From: Bifidobacteriaceae bacterium
Lineage (GTDB): Bacteria; Actinomycetota; Actinomycetes; Actinomycetales; WQXJ01
Length of the DNA stretch: 53,918 bases
Assembly (NCBI GenBank): GCA_031270825.1
Contig: JAISXH010000045.1
Span: 1-53,918, forward strand
Reading direction: 5' to 3'
This document shows, piece by piece, positions 44,633 to 51,842 of the stretch. A program made the translations under genes and the position numbers. The notes beneath the pieces are model-generated. The model did no database searches, was not told the DNA's origin, and was given only the letters and a program-made list of their open reading frames with translations. Positions within the stretch are counted from its first letter, which is position 1; every line of letters begins with the position of its first letter.

Positions 44633-45414
44633 GGTTGGTGGTGATCGGCTGCACCGGATCACTGGCAGGCCCGCGTTCGCCGGCCTCTAGCTACCTGGTC
44701 CAGACGCGCGACCAGTTCGGGCGGCTCTGGACCATCGCGATGGACATGGGTTCAGGCGCCTTCGGCGCGCTCCAAGCCGTGCTGCCGCCGGAGGCGCTCG
44801 ACTTCGTCGCCATCAGCCATCTGCACCCCGACCACTGCGCGGACCTGACCGGCCTGGCGGTGTATGCCAAGTACCGTCCCGGCGCGGCGATGGAGTCCCT
44901 GCCGGTGTACGGCCCGGCCGACACCCCGCACCATCTGGCCGAATTGCAGTATTCGCACGATCCGAACTCGGAAGGTGGCGACTTCAACTACGGCGCCTGG
45001 TCGGAGGGGGTCGGCATCTCGGTTGGCCCATTGACGATCACTCCTTTCCGGGTTCGCCACCCGGTTGAGGCTTGGGGTTTCAGACTAGAAGGCCCCTCTG
45101 ACATGGACCCCCACAAGCGCGTGACCTTGAGTTACTCCGGCGACACGGACACCTGCGAGGGCCTGGCCGAATTGGCCGCCGGCGCCGAGCTGCTCCTGGT
45201 CGAAGCCGCTTTCGAAGAGCAACGCGATGTCGCCCGCGGAGTCCACCTGACGGGACGGCGAGCCGGCCAGGTGGCCAGAGCGGCACGCGCCAAACAAGCG
45301 GTGGTGACGCACTTGCCGCCCTGGAATGATCCGGCGGTGACTCTCGAGGCGATGTCGGCGGTCTACCCCGGCCCCATCTGGTTGGCCCGCCAGCGGGCGT
45401 TTTACGTCATCTGA
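44629..45414 (+). CDS. metallo-beta-lactamase-fold hydrolase, Rv1339-like
   Basis: 261 residues with the metal motif HLHPDH at 64-69, a further His in [12 protein letters not shown], an Asp in [12 protein letters not shown] and a C-terminal His in [10 protein letters not shown], a complete two-metal site. In Mycobacterium tuberculosis the gene in this position (murI-Rv1339-rph) has been described as an atypical cyclic-AMP phosphodiesterase; the same order here makes it the likely orthologue. I infer the family and synteny; the substrate is not shown by sequence. ATGA overlap with murI; 30 bases before rph. Confidence 0.85.
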   Translation: MRLVVIGCTGSLAGPRSPASSYLVQTRDQFGRLWTIAMDMGSGAFGALQAVLPPEALDFVAISHLHPDHCADLTGLAVYAKYRPGAAMESLPVYGPADTPHHLAELQYSHDPNSEGGDFNYGAWSEGVGISVGPLTITPFRVRHPVEAWGFRLEGPSDMDPHKRVTLSYSGDTDTCEGLAELAAGAELLLVEAAFEEQRDVARGVHLTGRRAGQVARAARAKQAVVTHLPPWNDPAVTLEAMSAVYPGPIWLARQRAFYVI

Positions 45415-45430
45415 GGCGCCGGCGGACGGG

Positions 45431-45436
45431 TAGGGT
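45431..45436 (+). promoter_or_regulatory. -10 element for rph
   Basis: TAGGGT ends 8 bases before the GTG start. Confidence 0.45.
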
Positions 45437-45444
45437 CTTGGCCT

Positions 45445-46179
45445 GTGAATGGATTCACTCGGGCCGACGGCCGCACAGTAGACCAACTTCGGAACGTCAC
45501 GATTGAGCGTGGCTGGCTTGACACCCCAGAAGGTTCGGCGCTGATAACCTGCGGAAACACGCGGGTCCTGTGCGCGGCATCGTTCACGCCGGGCGTTCCC
45601 AGGTGGCGTCGTGGCGGCGGCGAAGGCTGGGTGACGGCCGAATACGCGATGCTGCCGAGAGCCACCACCGAGCGAACGGATCGGGAATCGGTCCGCGGCA
45701 AGATCGGCGGCCGGACCCATGAGATTTCTCGGTTGATCGGGCGAGCGCTCAGGGCGGTGGTGGACCTCAAAGCTCTGGGGGAGAACACCATCCAGTTGGA
45801 TTGCGACGTCCTGCAAGCCGACGGAGGCACCCGGACCGCCTCGATCACGGGGGCTTACGTCGCCTTGGCCGATGCCGTCCGGTGGGCCCGGGGCAAGGGC
45901 CACATTGGGCAGTCGGCGGCGCCCTTGGCCGGTTCGGTGGCCGCCGTTTCGGTGGGGATCGTGGCCGGGACGCCCATGCTGGACCTGCCCTACGCCGAGG
46001 ACGCTCGCGCCGAAACCGATATGAACGTGGTGGTGGACGGATCCGGGAAATTCGTCGAGGTGCAGGGCACGGCGGAGAAAGTGGCGTTCTCGCGGGTCGA
46101 GTTGGACCGGTTGCTTGACTTGGCGTTGACGGGCTGCGCGGAGCTGAGCCGCATCCAGGCCGAGGTTTTGGCTGGATGA
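45445..46179 (+). CDS. rph: ribonuclease PH
   Basis: Phosphorolytic 3' exonuclease that trims tRNA precursors. 244 residues. Typical stretches: [20 protein letters not shown] at the start, [53 protein letters not shown] (phosphate-binding Arg region), [24 protein letters not shown], and [20 protein letters not shown]. The GTG start is close behind a -10 element. Its place between the Rv1339-like gene and rdgB matches mycobacteria. Confidence 0.96.
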   Translation: MNGFTRADGRTVDQLRNVTIERGWLDTPEGSALITCGNTRVLCAASFTPGVPRWRRGGGEGWVTAEYAMLPRATTERTDRESVRGKIGGRTHEISRLIGRALRAVVDLKALGENTIQLDCDVLQADGGTRTASITGAYVALADAVRWARGKGHIGQSAAPLAGSVAAVSVGIVAGTPMLDLPYAEDARAETDMNVVVDGSGKFVEVQGTAEKVAFSRVELDRLLDLALTGCAELSRIQAEVLAG

Positions 46180-46279
46180 TCGCGCGCCTGACGGCCCAGT
46201 TCGGGGGGCTTGCCGGGCCGGTTCGGCTGTTCGACGCCGAGGCCGGGGCCGGGGTCCAGCGCCCGCCAAGGCCGGGCAC

Positions 46280-46894
46280 GTGAGCGCCAACGGGCGCCGC
46301 CTAGTGCTGGCCACGCACAACGCCCATAAAGTGGCTGAGTTGCGATCCATTTTGGCGGCGGCGGACGCCTTGGGGGCCTGGGATGTGATTGGCGCGGACG
46401 AGTTGAATGCGCCCCAGCCGACCGAGGACGGGATCACTTTCGCCGCCAACGCCCTGCTTAAAGCCCGCGCTTGCGTGGCCGCCACCGGTCTGCCGGCGGT
46501 GGCGGACGATTCAGGTCTGTGTGTCGCCGCGATGGGTGGCGCGCCGGGGGTGTTCTCGGCCCGGTGGGCAGGTGGCCACGGCGACGATTCAGCCAACCTG
46601 GCTTTGCTCTTGGATCAGTTGCGCGACCTGCGCGATGAGGATCGCGGCGCCTGGTTCGAATGCGCGGCGGCGCTGGTGGCGCCGGACGGCCGTGAATGGG
46701 TCGAGACCGGGCGCATGCCCGGGCGTTTGGCCCGCCAGCCACGCGGGCGGGGCGGGTTCGGCTACGACCCGATTCTGATCCCTGACGGCCACTGCGTCAC
46801 CGCCGCCGAGCTGACCGCGGAACAGAAGAACGCCATCTCGCATCGCGGCAAAGCCTTCCGGGCGCTCGCCCCGGCCATCCTTGGCCTCGGCTAG
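46280..46894 (+). CDS. rdgB: non-canonical purine NTP pyrophosphatase (RdgB/HAM1)
   Basis: Hydrolyses ITP, dITP and XTP to keep deaminated purines out of nucleic acids. 204 residues. Family marks are LVLATHNAHKVAELRSIL at the start, EDGITFAANALLKARA, VADDSGLCVAAMGGAPGVFSARWAG, GRGGFGYDPILIPDG and ISHRGKAFRALAPAI. GTG start, about 100 bases after rph, likely in the same transcript. Confidence 0.96.
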   Translation: MSANGRRLVLATHNAHKVAELRSILAAADALGAWDVIGADELNAPQPTEDGITFAANALLKARACVAATGLPAVADDSGLCVAAMGGAPGVFSARWAGGHGDDSANLALLLDQLRDLRDEDRGAWFECAAALVAPDGREWVETGRMPGRLARQPRGRGGFGYDPILIPDGHCVTAAELTAEQKNAISHRGKAFRALAPAILGLG

Positions 46895-46920
46895 CGGCGT
46901 TAGCGCGGACGCAGCCGCCC

Positions 46921-47160
46921 CGGCGGGTGGATGAGAGGGCGGCCGGGCAGACCAGCGGGCCGACCGGCAGGTGAGCGGGAGGCCGGGCGGGCGGACCGGC
47001 GGCAAACCGGGCAGACGGCATCGGCGCATGGCCGAGTGCCTGGGCGGACAGACGGGCGGGAGACCGGGAAACCGGGCGGACGGCATCGGCGGGCGACCGG
47101 GCAGACGAGCGGGCCGACTGGCGGACCGGCGGCAAACCGGGCGGACGGCATCGGCGGCTT
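46921..47160. repeat. GC-rich degenerate repeat cluster beside tRNA-Leu
   Basis: A 36-base block at 46991-47026 recurs at 47121-47156 with one change, and a partial copy lies at 47064-47091; all end in ACGGCATCGGCG. A second 26-base block, 46943-46968, recurs at 47097-47122 with two changes. The spacing is uneven, and no unit recurs as a regular spacer array. It fills the gap between rdgB and tRNA-Leu. Confidence 0.75.
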
Positions 47161-47194
47161 GCGGCGCTTTGGAGGGCTGTCGCCGAACGGGCGG

Positions 47195-47276
47195 TGCGCC
47201 AGGCGGGACTTGAACCCGCACGCCCGAAGGCACAGGAACCTAAATCCTGCGCGTCTGCCAATTCCGCCACTGGCGC
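47195..47276 (-). tRNA. tRNA-Leu(UAG)
   Basis: Read on the minus strand: acceptor GCGCCAG pairs with CTGGCGC, A73 at 47195, anticodon loop TTTAGGT with anticodon TAG (47240-47242), a long variable arm GTGCCTTCGGGCGT, and a T loop GGGTTCAAGTCCC. The long variable arm confirms a class II tRNA. CCA is not encoded. Confidence 0.95.
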
Positions 47277-47341
47277 CCGCATAGGACCCTAGCTCAGGCG
47301 GCCCCCAACGCCCAAGCTCGGCCGCAGGCGGCCCCGCCCGC

Positions 47342-47347
47342 TAACCT
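47342..47347 (+). promoter_or_regulatory. -10 element for the DUF3618-like gene
   Basis: TAACCT ends 6 bases before the ATG. Confidence 0.4.
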
Positions 47348-47353
47348 TGGGGG

Positions 47354-47617
47354 ATGGGAAAAACAACGCTGGACTCTTTGGCAGCCGGACTGAAGGGCCA
47401 GCAAGCTGCAGCGGCGAAGGCAGTCGCTCAGTTGAAAGCGGAGCTATCGCCGGAAGCTCTGGTCGCCTTAGGCAAGGAGAAGGCCGCCGATGCCGCCCGG
47501 TCGGCCGCCCTTGAACCCTCCGGCCGACCGAAGCCCTGGGTCCTGATCCTTGTCAGTGTGATCTGGGCGCTGCTGGTCGGCGGGATTGTGCTGCGGATTG
47601 CGAGACGCCGCAAGTGA
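47354..47617 (+). CDS. DUF3618-like small membrane protein
   Basis: 87 residues: a helical, Ala/Lys-rich cytoplasmic part (AAKAVAQLKAELSPEALVALGKEKAADAARSAA) and one membrane segment near the C-terminus (about 62-82, PWVLILVSVIWALLVGGIVLRI) followed by basic residues. The size, layout and the neighbouring GroES-like gene resemble DUF3618 genes of other actinobacteria; similarity is weak, so the family name is provisional. Function unknown. Its last four bases overlap the next gene, so the two are coupled. Confidence 0.7.
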   Translation: MGKTTLDSLAAGLKGQQAAAAKAVAQLKAELSPEALVALGKEKAADAARSAALEPSGRPKPWVLILVSVIWALLVGGIVLRIARRRK

Positions 47618-48009
47618 CCGCTGAACAACTGGCCGTCGCGACGGTCCCCCAGGCTGGAGCGGCGGGAGGCCGGGCGGCCCCGAAACTACCGGAAGGGCCG
47701 CTGCCCGTCCGTCTGCTGGCAGACCGCTTACTTGTCCTCCTGGACGCCGAGTCGGCCGAACGCCGCAGCGCTGGCGGCATCCTGATTCCCGCCACCGCCG
47801 CTGTGGGCAAGCGTCTGGCCTGGGCGCATGTGGTTGCCGCCGGGGACTCGGTGCGCCAGGTGGCGCTGGGTGAGCGGGTCTTGTTCGATCCGGAGGACCG
47901 CGCCGAGGTCGAGATCGGCGGCCAAACCTACCTACTGCTGCGCGAACGCAACGTCCACGGCGTGGCCGAAGCCCCTGGCGGCGCCGACTCGACCGGCCAG
48001 TACCTGTGA
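47614..48009 (+). CDS. GroES-like (Cpn10-fold) protein
   Basis: 131 residues. The central part follows the Cpn10 pattern: PVRLLADRLLVLLDAESAERRSAGGILIPATAAVGKRLAWAHVVAAGDSV, then LGERVLFDPEDRAEVEIGGQTYLLLRERNVHGV. The mobile-loop region carries GGILIP, close to the G-G-I-x-(L/I)-P of GroES. It has a low-complexity 30-residue start and a short tail, and there is no groEL beside it, so I think it is a divergent paralogue and not the main co-chaperonin. GTG start inside the upstream stop codon. Confidence 0.85.
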   Translation: MTAEQLAVATVPQAGAAGGRAAPKLPEGPLPVRLLADRLLVLLDAESAERRSAGGILIPATAAVGKRLAWAHVVAAGDSVRQVALGERVLFDPEDRAEVEIGGQTYLLLRERNVHGVAEAPGGADSTGQYL

Positions 48010-48069
48010 GCATGGACTCGGGGGCTGGGCCTTGGTCCGCCGGCGCCCGGCGCCAGGGGTGAAGCGTGC

Positions 48070-48075
48070 TAAAGT
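48070..48075 (+). promoter_or_regulatory. -10 element for tRNA-Lys
   Basis: TAAAGT, 10 bases before the tRNA 5' end. Confidence 0.4.
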
Positions 48076-48085
48076 CACTAGTCGC

Positions 48086-48158
<73 letters not shown>

Positions 48159-48285
48159 CTGTGTGAGACACCCTCATCTACGGTAAAACCCGAGGTGGCG
48201 GCGGTCCTCTGGGCCTTCGCCGAGACCAGGTGAGGGAAGTCAACCCGAATCATGGGAAACCCCGACGAACGGGAGATGCTGGCAG

Positions 48286-48309
48286 AACTATACGACTTCT
48301 TGTATAGTT
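48286..48309 (+). promoter_or_regulatory. inverted repeat over the abiEi promoter (probable AbiEi operator)
   Basis: AACTATAC (48286-48293) and GTATAGTT (48302-48309) are perfect inverted repeats 8 bases apart. The right arm contains TATAGT (48303-48308), a good -10 element, 7 bases before GTG 48316. AbiEi-type antitoxins are known to repress their own promoters by binding inverted repeats. Confidence 0.75.
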
Positions 48310-48315
48310 TTGCCC

Positions 48316-48873
48316 GTGACCGTTCGGGAACAGCTTTGGGATGTGGCCGTGGACCAATACGGCTACGTGACTGCCGCAGACGCCGCAGCGCTCGGCATCG
48401 CCCCCGTGGAACTCGCCAAGCTGGCCCATACCGACAAGCTCAAGCACATCTCGCAGGGGGTGTACCGGTTCCCTGAGTGGCCGGTCTCGGGCAACGACCA
48501 CCTGATGGAGGCCGTGTTGTGGACCCGCGACGCGAAAGCGGTCCTGTCCCATGACACAGCCTTGGACGTGCTCGACTTGTGCGACGTGAACCCGGACCAG
48601 GTCCACGTCACTGTGCCACGGGGTCGAAGGGTGAGGCGCAAAGAGGCCCGTGTCGGGATCGTTGTCCACAACCAGGACCTGGCCGACGGGCAGCGGGGGT
48701 GGTGGGAGCAGATACCGACAGTGACACCGCTGACGGCCATTGAGCAGGGGATAGCGTCGGACCTGCGGCCCACGCTGGTGGCGCAAGCCGTCGACACAGC
48801 TTCGCGCAGACACCTAATCAACGCCGAGACCGCAGAACGGCTACGTGAACAACTCAGGAAGAAGTACGCATGA
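48316..48873 (+). CDS. abiEi: AbiEi-type antitoxin (type IV toxin-antitoxin, winged helix)
   Basis: 185 residues from GTG 48316 (a TTG at 48310 is the alternative). The N-terminal winged-helix domain reads VAVDQYGYVTAADAAALGIAPVELAKLAHTDKLKHISQGVYRF, the standard AbiEi opening in which a helix-turn-helix is followed by the wing ending in GVYR. The C-terminal half (VLSHDTALDVLDL, TPLTAIEQGI) matches the family's antitoxin domain. It normally silences AbiEii without direct binding and represses the operon. The next gene overlaps it by four bases (ATGA), as in intact AbiE operons. Its sequence appears intact although the toxin gene is not. Confidence 0.88.
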   Translation: MTVREQLWDVAVDQYGYVTAADAAALGIAPVELAKLAHTDKLKHISQGVYRFPEWPVSGNDHLMEAVLWTRDAKAVLSHDTALDVLDLCDVNPDQVHVTVPRGRRVRRKEARVGIVVHNQDLADGQRGWWEQIPTVTPLTAIEQGIASDLRPTLVAQAVDTASRRHLINAETAERLREQLRKKYA

Positions 48874-49188
48874 GTGAGCTCCCGAGTCCTGACAGACCTG
48901 TCCCTTCGGCGAGGTTGCTGAACCAGTGGATCCGAGACGCCGAGGCGCTGACAGGTGCTGGCGAGCGCCGTATCGGCTGGCTGCTCGCCTCAACCGTCGT
49001 CATCGCCGCCCTGCAACGCGCGCTCGGCGTGGACAACGCGCCGCTGTTCCTGGTCAAGGGTGGCGTCTACATGGAGTTGCAGCTTGGACTGCGAGCCAGG
49101 GCGACCAAGGACATCGACACGCTGTTCCGCGGAACCGCCGCCGAGTTCAACGAAGCGCTGGGGGAGGTGCTGGCCGACCGCTCGGTCC

Positions 49189-49242
49189 GAGTTCGCGGGT
49201 TTAGAGGCGCGAGTTCGCGGGTTTCGAGGCGCGAGTTCGCGG
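49189..49242 (+). repeat. 22-bp tandem repeat at the abiEii / ATPase junction
   Basis: Units start at 49189 and 49211 (GAGTTCGCGGGTTTAGAGGC type, two bases more per unit) and a partial third at 49233. They lie exactly where AbiEii similarity ends. Confidence 0.85.
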
Positions 49243-49252
49243 CTATTCAGTG

Positions 49253-49258
49253 TAGACT
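49253..49258 (+). promoter_or_regulatory. -10 element for the DUF4143 ATPase gene
   Basis: TAGACT ends 6 bases before the GTG start, just after the 22-bp repeats. Confidence 0.45.
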
Positions 49259-49264
49259 CACAAC

Positions 49265-50536
49265 GTGACTGACCTGCTTCCGCGCCATCTTGAGCCGTTG
49301 GCGCGCGAACTGCTCGGCGTCATGCCGGCCATCTTGATCGAAGGGGCGAGGCAGGTCGGCAAGTCGACGCTGGCGCAACTGCTGGCCGCTGGCCGAACCA
49401 GCGTCGTCGCCAACCTAGACGACGAGCCCACGCGGGCTGCTCTGGTCGCCGACCCGTCGTACTTTTTGAACCGGTCTCCTGACACCCTGGTGGTGCTCGA
49501 TGAGATCCAGCGCCAGCCCGAGCTGACGGCGGCCGTCAAAGCGAGCATCGACCGGGACCGCCGTCCTGGCAGGTTCATCCTGACGGGCTCCGCCTCGCTC
49601 TTGCAAGTCAAGGGACTGGCCGACAGCCTTGCCGGGCGGCTCGCGCGGCTGACGCTGTACGGCCTGAGCCAGGGCGAGGCGGCGAGGCGCAGGGACGACT
49701 TCGTCAGCGCCTTTCTGCGCTGCTCCGACGGGGAGATTGCGGCCTTCCGCACCGAATGGACGCGAGCCGCGTATGCCGGGGCCCTGAGCGCCGGCGCTTA
49801 CCCCGACGCCCGCGTTCTGTCGCCCCGGCTGCGGGCTCGCTGGTTGGATGACTACGTGACGGCGCTGCTGCGCCGCGACCTTCCTACGCTGAATCGGCAG
49901 TTCCAACCTCACCGGGCCGCGTCACTGCTGTCCGGGCTCGCCGCGAACCAGGCCGGCGAACTGGTGAAAGGCAGACTGGCGCGCGATGCCGCCATCCCCG
50001 AGACCTCGATCACCACTTACTTGGACCTGTTGGCGGCGATCGGACTGACGGCCTCACTGCCTCCTTGGAGCGCGAACCTCGGGAAGCGATCACGAGGGCG
50101 GCCCAAGACGTTGATCATTGACTCGGCCCTGGCCGCGCGGCAGGTACGCATTTCGGCGGACCAGTTCACCGCGCCGAACTACAACGAGGCCTTCGGCCGC
50201 TTCCTGGAAGGTTTCGCGATCGCCGAGGTGCTGCGCCAGCAGTCGTGGTCAGATCAGGATTATCAGGTTTTCCATCGCCGCACCTCCGACAAGTCGGAGG
50301 TCGACCTGGTCATTGAATTGGCGGATTCGCGGGTCATCGGCATTGAGGTGAAGGCCGCGACCAGTTTCCGCGGCGACGACTTCAACGGCCTGCGCGCGCT
50401 CCAGGCGGAGTGCGGCGACCGCTTCGCCGGTGGCGCCGTCCTGGGAACCGGAGCCACCGGCTATCTCTACGCCCCCGGGCTGCGCGGCCTGCCCCTGTCA
50501 GCCCTGTGGGAACTGCCCGGCGCCGACTCATCTTGA
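49265..50536 (+). CDS. AAA-family ATPase with DUF4143 and PD-(D/E)XK-like C-terminus
   Basis: 423 residues. The N-terminal ATPase has Walker A GARQVGKS at 27-34 and Walker B LVVLDEIQRQPEL, then GRFILTGSASLLQ, the standard opening of this family. The C-terminal DUF4143 region ends in EVDLVIELADSRVIGIEVKAA, a D-x(n)-E-x-K pattern like that of PD-(D/E)XK nucleases. These proteins are widespread in accessory DNA of bacteria and archaea; their role is not settled. Start GTG 49265 follows a -10 element at leaderless spacing. It stands between a broken AbiE toxin and direct repeats, so it probably arrived by transfer. Confidence 0.88.
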   Translation: MTDLLPRHLEPLARELLGVMPAILIEGARQVGKSTLAQLLAAGRTSVVANLDDEPTRAALVADPSYFLNRSPDTLVVLDEIQRQPELTAAVKASIDRDRRPGRFILTGSASLLQVKGLADSLAGRLARLTLYGLSQGEAARRRDDFVSAFLRCSDGEIAAFRTEWTRAAYAGALSAGAYPDARVLSPRLRARWLDDYVTALLRRDLPTLNRQFQPHRAASLLSGLAANQAGELVKGRLARDAAIPETSITTYLDLLAAIGLTASLPPWSANLGKRSRGRPKTLIIDSALAARQVRISADQFTAPNYNEAFGRFLEGFAIAEVLRQQSWSDQDYQVFHRRTSDKSEVDLVIELADSRVIGIEVKAATSFRGDDFNGLRALQAECGDRFAGGAVLGTGATGYLYAPGLRGLPLSALWELPGADSS

Positions 50537-50577
50537 ACGCAGATTCAGGGTGTGCGAAAACGCAGATAGACGGTGTG
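50536..50577 (+). repeat. two 19-bp direct repeats after the ATPase gene
   Basis: AACGCAGATTCAGGGTGTG (50536-50554) and AACGCAGATAGACGGTGTG (50559-50577) share 15 of 19 bases with a 23-base period. The first begins on the last base of the ATPase stop codon. Confidence 0.75.
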
Positions 50578-50659
50578 TAGAACGGTCGGGCGCGGTGAGA
50601 TGCCAACCATCAGCCGCGAGGACCTGAAAGCCGAACTGGGGCCGGACTGGCGGTGCCCC

Positions 50660-50860
50660 TCACCCGAGGGCCAACTGATGTTTCCTAACTCGCTCCGCGA
50701 AATTCGGGCATCCAGCGAGCGTGAGGCTCTCAGGGAGGTTCACCTCGCCGTGTTTAGCGATCCAGTAGTCCATCTGCTGTTGGGTCACCCGCTGGACGAG
50801 TGTCCGGTTCGAGTCGTCGACCAGGACGAAGAAGGCGTCGACGAACACGGTCTGGGGCAC
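50660..50860 (-). CDS. small stub gene downstream of HTH gene, possible PIN-toxin remnant
   Basis: 66 residues beginning MPQTVFVDAFFVLVDD, which recalls the first strand of PIN-domain toxins (V-F-V-D-A-x-x-L-V). The rest does not show the later PIN acidic residues, and a full PIN protein needs about 130 residues. GTG start 25 bases after the HTH gene stop, in the position a toxin would occupy. It may be a broken PIN gene or an unrelated small gene. The function is not recognisable. Confidence 0.35.
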   Translation of the reverse strand: MPQTVFVDAFFVLVDDSNRTLVQRVTQQQMDYWIAKHGEVNLPESLTLAGCPNFAERVRKHQLALG

Positions 50861-50885
50861 CCGCGAACACTATCGGCGAGCCGTT

Positions 50886-51323
50886 TCAGCGAGTGTCGGC
50901 GAGTTGGTCCTCCAACGCCCGCAATTCGTCGAACGACTTCCGTTGGCTCGCTAGTCGCGCGCGCCTGGCCGCCAACACGTCCGCAGTCCTGACCCGGTGG
51001 TGCGTGCCCGCCAAGCGGGATTCGATTTCCCCGTCTTGGATCATCCGCATCAAAGTGGGGCGCGAGACTCCGAGCTGCTTGGCCGCCTCTGTGGTTGTCA
51101 ACTCCTCCGGCAGGGCGCCAATCGAAACGGTTGCCCCCGACGCCACCGCCGCGATCACTTGAGCGAGCAGACCGGCCAACTCCCGGGGTATGGGCGCGGG
51201 GGAGCGCCACGATTCAAGGGCTGCCCGCTCGTTCGTTTTCACCACACTCTGCGCTTGGCGCCGCTCCGTCGGAGTCGCCGCTAGCCTCAACCGGTCTTCG
51301 GTCGCATCCAATGTGACTGCCAT
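50886..51323 (-). CDS. excisionase-type helix-turn-helix DNA-binding protein (probable antitoxin)
   Basis: 145 residues from the ATG at 51323, chosen because GGAGGAGGG lies just before it; an ATG six codons upstream would turn that ribosome site into Gly-Gly-Gly. The helical N-terminal part is followed by ELTTTEAAKQLGVSRPTLMRMIQDGEIESRLAGTHHRVRTADVLAARRARLA (about 80-130), the MerR/excisionase winged-helix pattern. In many actinobacteria such a gene is paired with a PIN-domain toxin downstream; here only a stub follows. It probably regulates its own operon. Confidence 0.75.
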   Translation of the reverse strand: MAVTLDATEDRLRLAATPTERRQAQSVVKTNERAALESWRSPAPIPRELAGLLAQVIAAVASGATVSIGALPEELTTTEAAKQLGVSRPTLMRMIQDGEIESRLAGTHHRVRTADVLAARRARLASQRKSFDELRALEDQLADTR

Positions 51324-51538
51324 TGCTGCCCCTCCTCCCATCCCTGCCTACAGATACAAGTGCAAGCCAAACAATTTCCAACCGCAACCCCCTTTCCGTA
51401 AGGGGGTGGCAGTTCGCCACCTATGGCTAGTGGTGGTTCCTTGCATGCCTCCCTGTCCGCGAGGGGCGGGGCTTGCGGCGCGAAACCTCGTCAGCCCCCG
51501 TGGGGTGTCGGCGATGCCGCTACGTCCGCTGGGGCATG

Positions 51539-51570
51539 AGAGCGCTATGATGATCGCTATATAGCGCTCT
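51539..51570 (+). promoter_or_regulatory. Phd operator-like inverted repeat
   Basis: AGAGCGCTAT (51539-51548) and ATAGCGCTCT (51561-51570) are perfect inverted repeats; between them CGCTATATAGCG (51555-51566) is itself a palindrome. The block stands just before the AGGAGG ribosome site of the antitoxin gene, as expected for conditional autorepression by Phd/VapC. Confidence 0.75.
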
Positions 51571-51584
51571 AGGAGGCGATTTAG

Positions 51585-51842
51585 ATGGTTACGAACGTGG
51601 GCGTGGCCCAAGCTCACAACCGGCTGTCGGAGCTGATCGACGAGGCGTTGAAGGGCGCCGACGTGGTGATTTCGCGGCGGTCGCGGCCCGTGGTGAGGCT
51701 GGTCCCGGTTGAAGGGGTGGCCCCGGGCAGCGGCGCGCTGGTCGCGGCCACCGCGCGCAGGGTCTTGGCTCAGAGCGGCGCCCGCCGGTCAACCGACCAG
51801 ATTCTCAGCGATCTGCGCGCGGATCGCGAGTCGTGGCGGTGA
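51585..51842 (+). CDS. Phd/YefM-family antitoxin
   Basis: 85 residues: MVTNVGVAQAHNRLSELIDEALKGADVVISRRSRPVVRLVPV is the Phd/YefM DNA-binding fold, in which the antitoxin dimer recognises its operator; the C-terminal half (STDQILSDLRADRESW) is the toxin-binding tail ending in the usual acidic and Trp-rich segment. ATG after AGGAGG (51571-51576). It overlaps the PIN toxin gene by 10 bases, the normal layout of a type II module. Confidence 0.92.
   Translation: MVTNVGVAQAHNRLSELIDEALKGADVVISRRSRPVVRLVPVEGVAPGSGALVAATARRVLAQSGARRSTDQILSDLRADRESWR

Larger units (their letters stand above)
48870..49268 (+). pseudogene. abiEii: truncated AbiEii-type nucleotidyltransferase toxin
   Basis: The frame starts properly with ATG inside the abiEi stop and has the nucleotidyltransferase opening: TGAGERRIGWLLASTVVIAAL, FLVKGGVYMELQLGLRARATKDIDTLF, that is the GG motif and the D-I-D metal motif. 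AbiEii proteins are about 250-300 residues; here the family match stops near residue 107 (VLADRSVRVRG) and the frame runs through a 22-bp tandem repeat and ends after 132 residues. The rest of the toxin is missing: the DUF4143 ATPase gene begins at 49265. I infer that an insertion or deletion removed the C-terminal part, so the toxin is probably inactive. Confidence 0.8.

Noticed and set aside
46921-47160. CRISPR array
   Set aside because: Repeat blocks differ in length and spacing, there are no unique equal-length spacers, and no cas genes are near.
49189-49242. CRISPR-like or integron attC repeats at the AbiEii junction
   Set aside because: Units are contiguous 22-mers without spacers, and no integrase is seen.
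50573-50992. plus-strand 139-codon frame downstream of the DUF4143 ATPase
   Set aside because: It is antisense to the HTH gene end and the stub gene and shows no recognisable motif; composition resembles a shadow.
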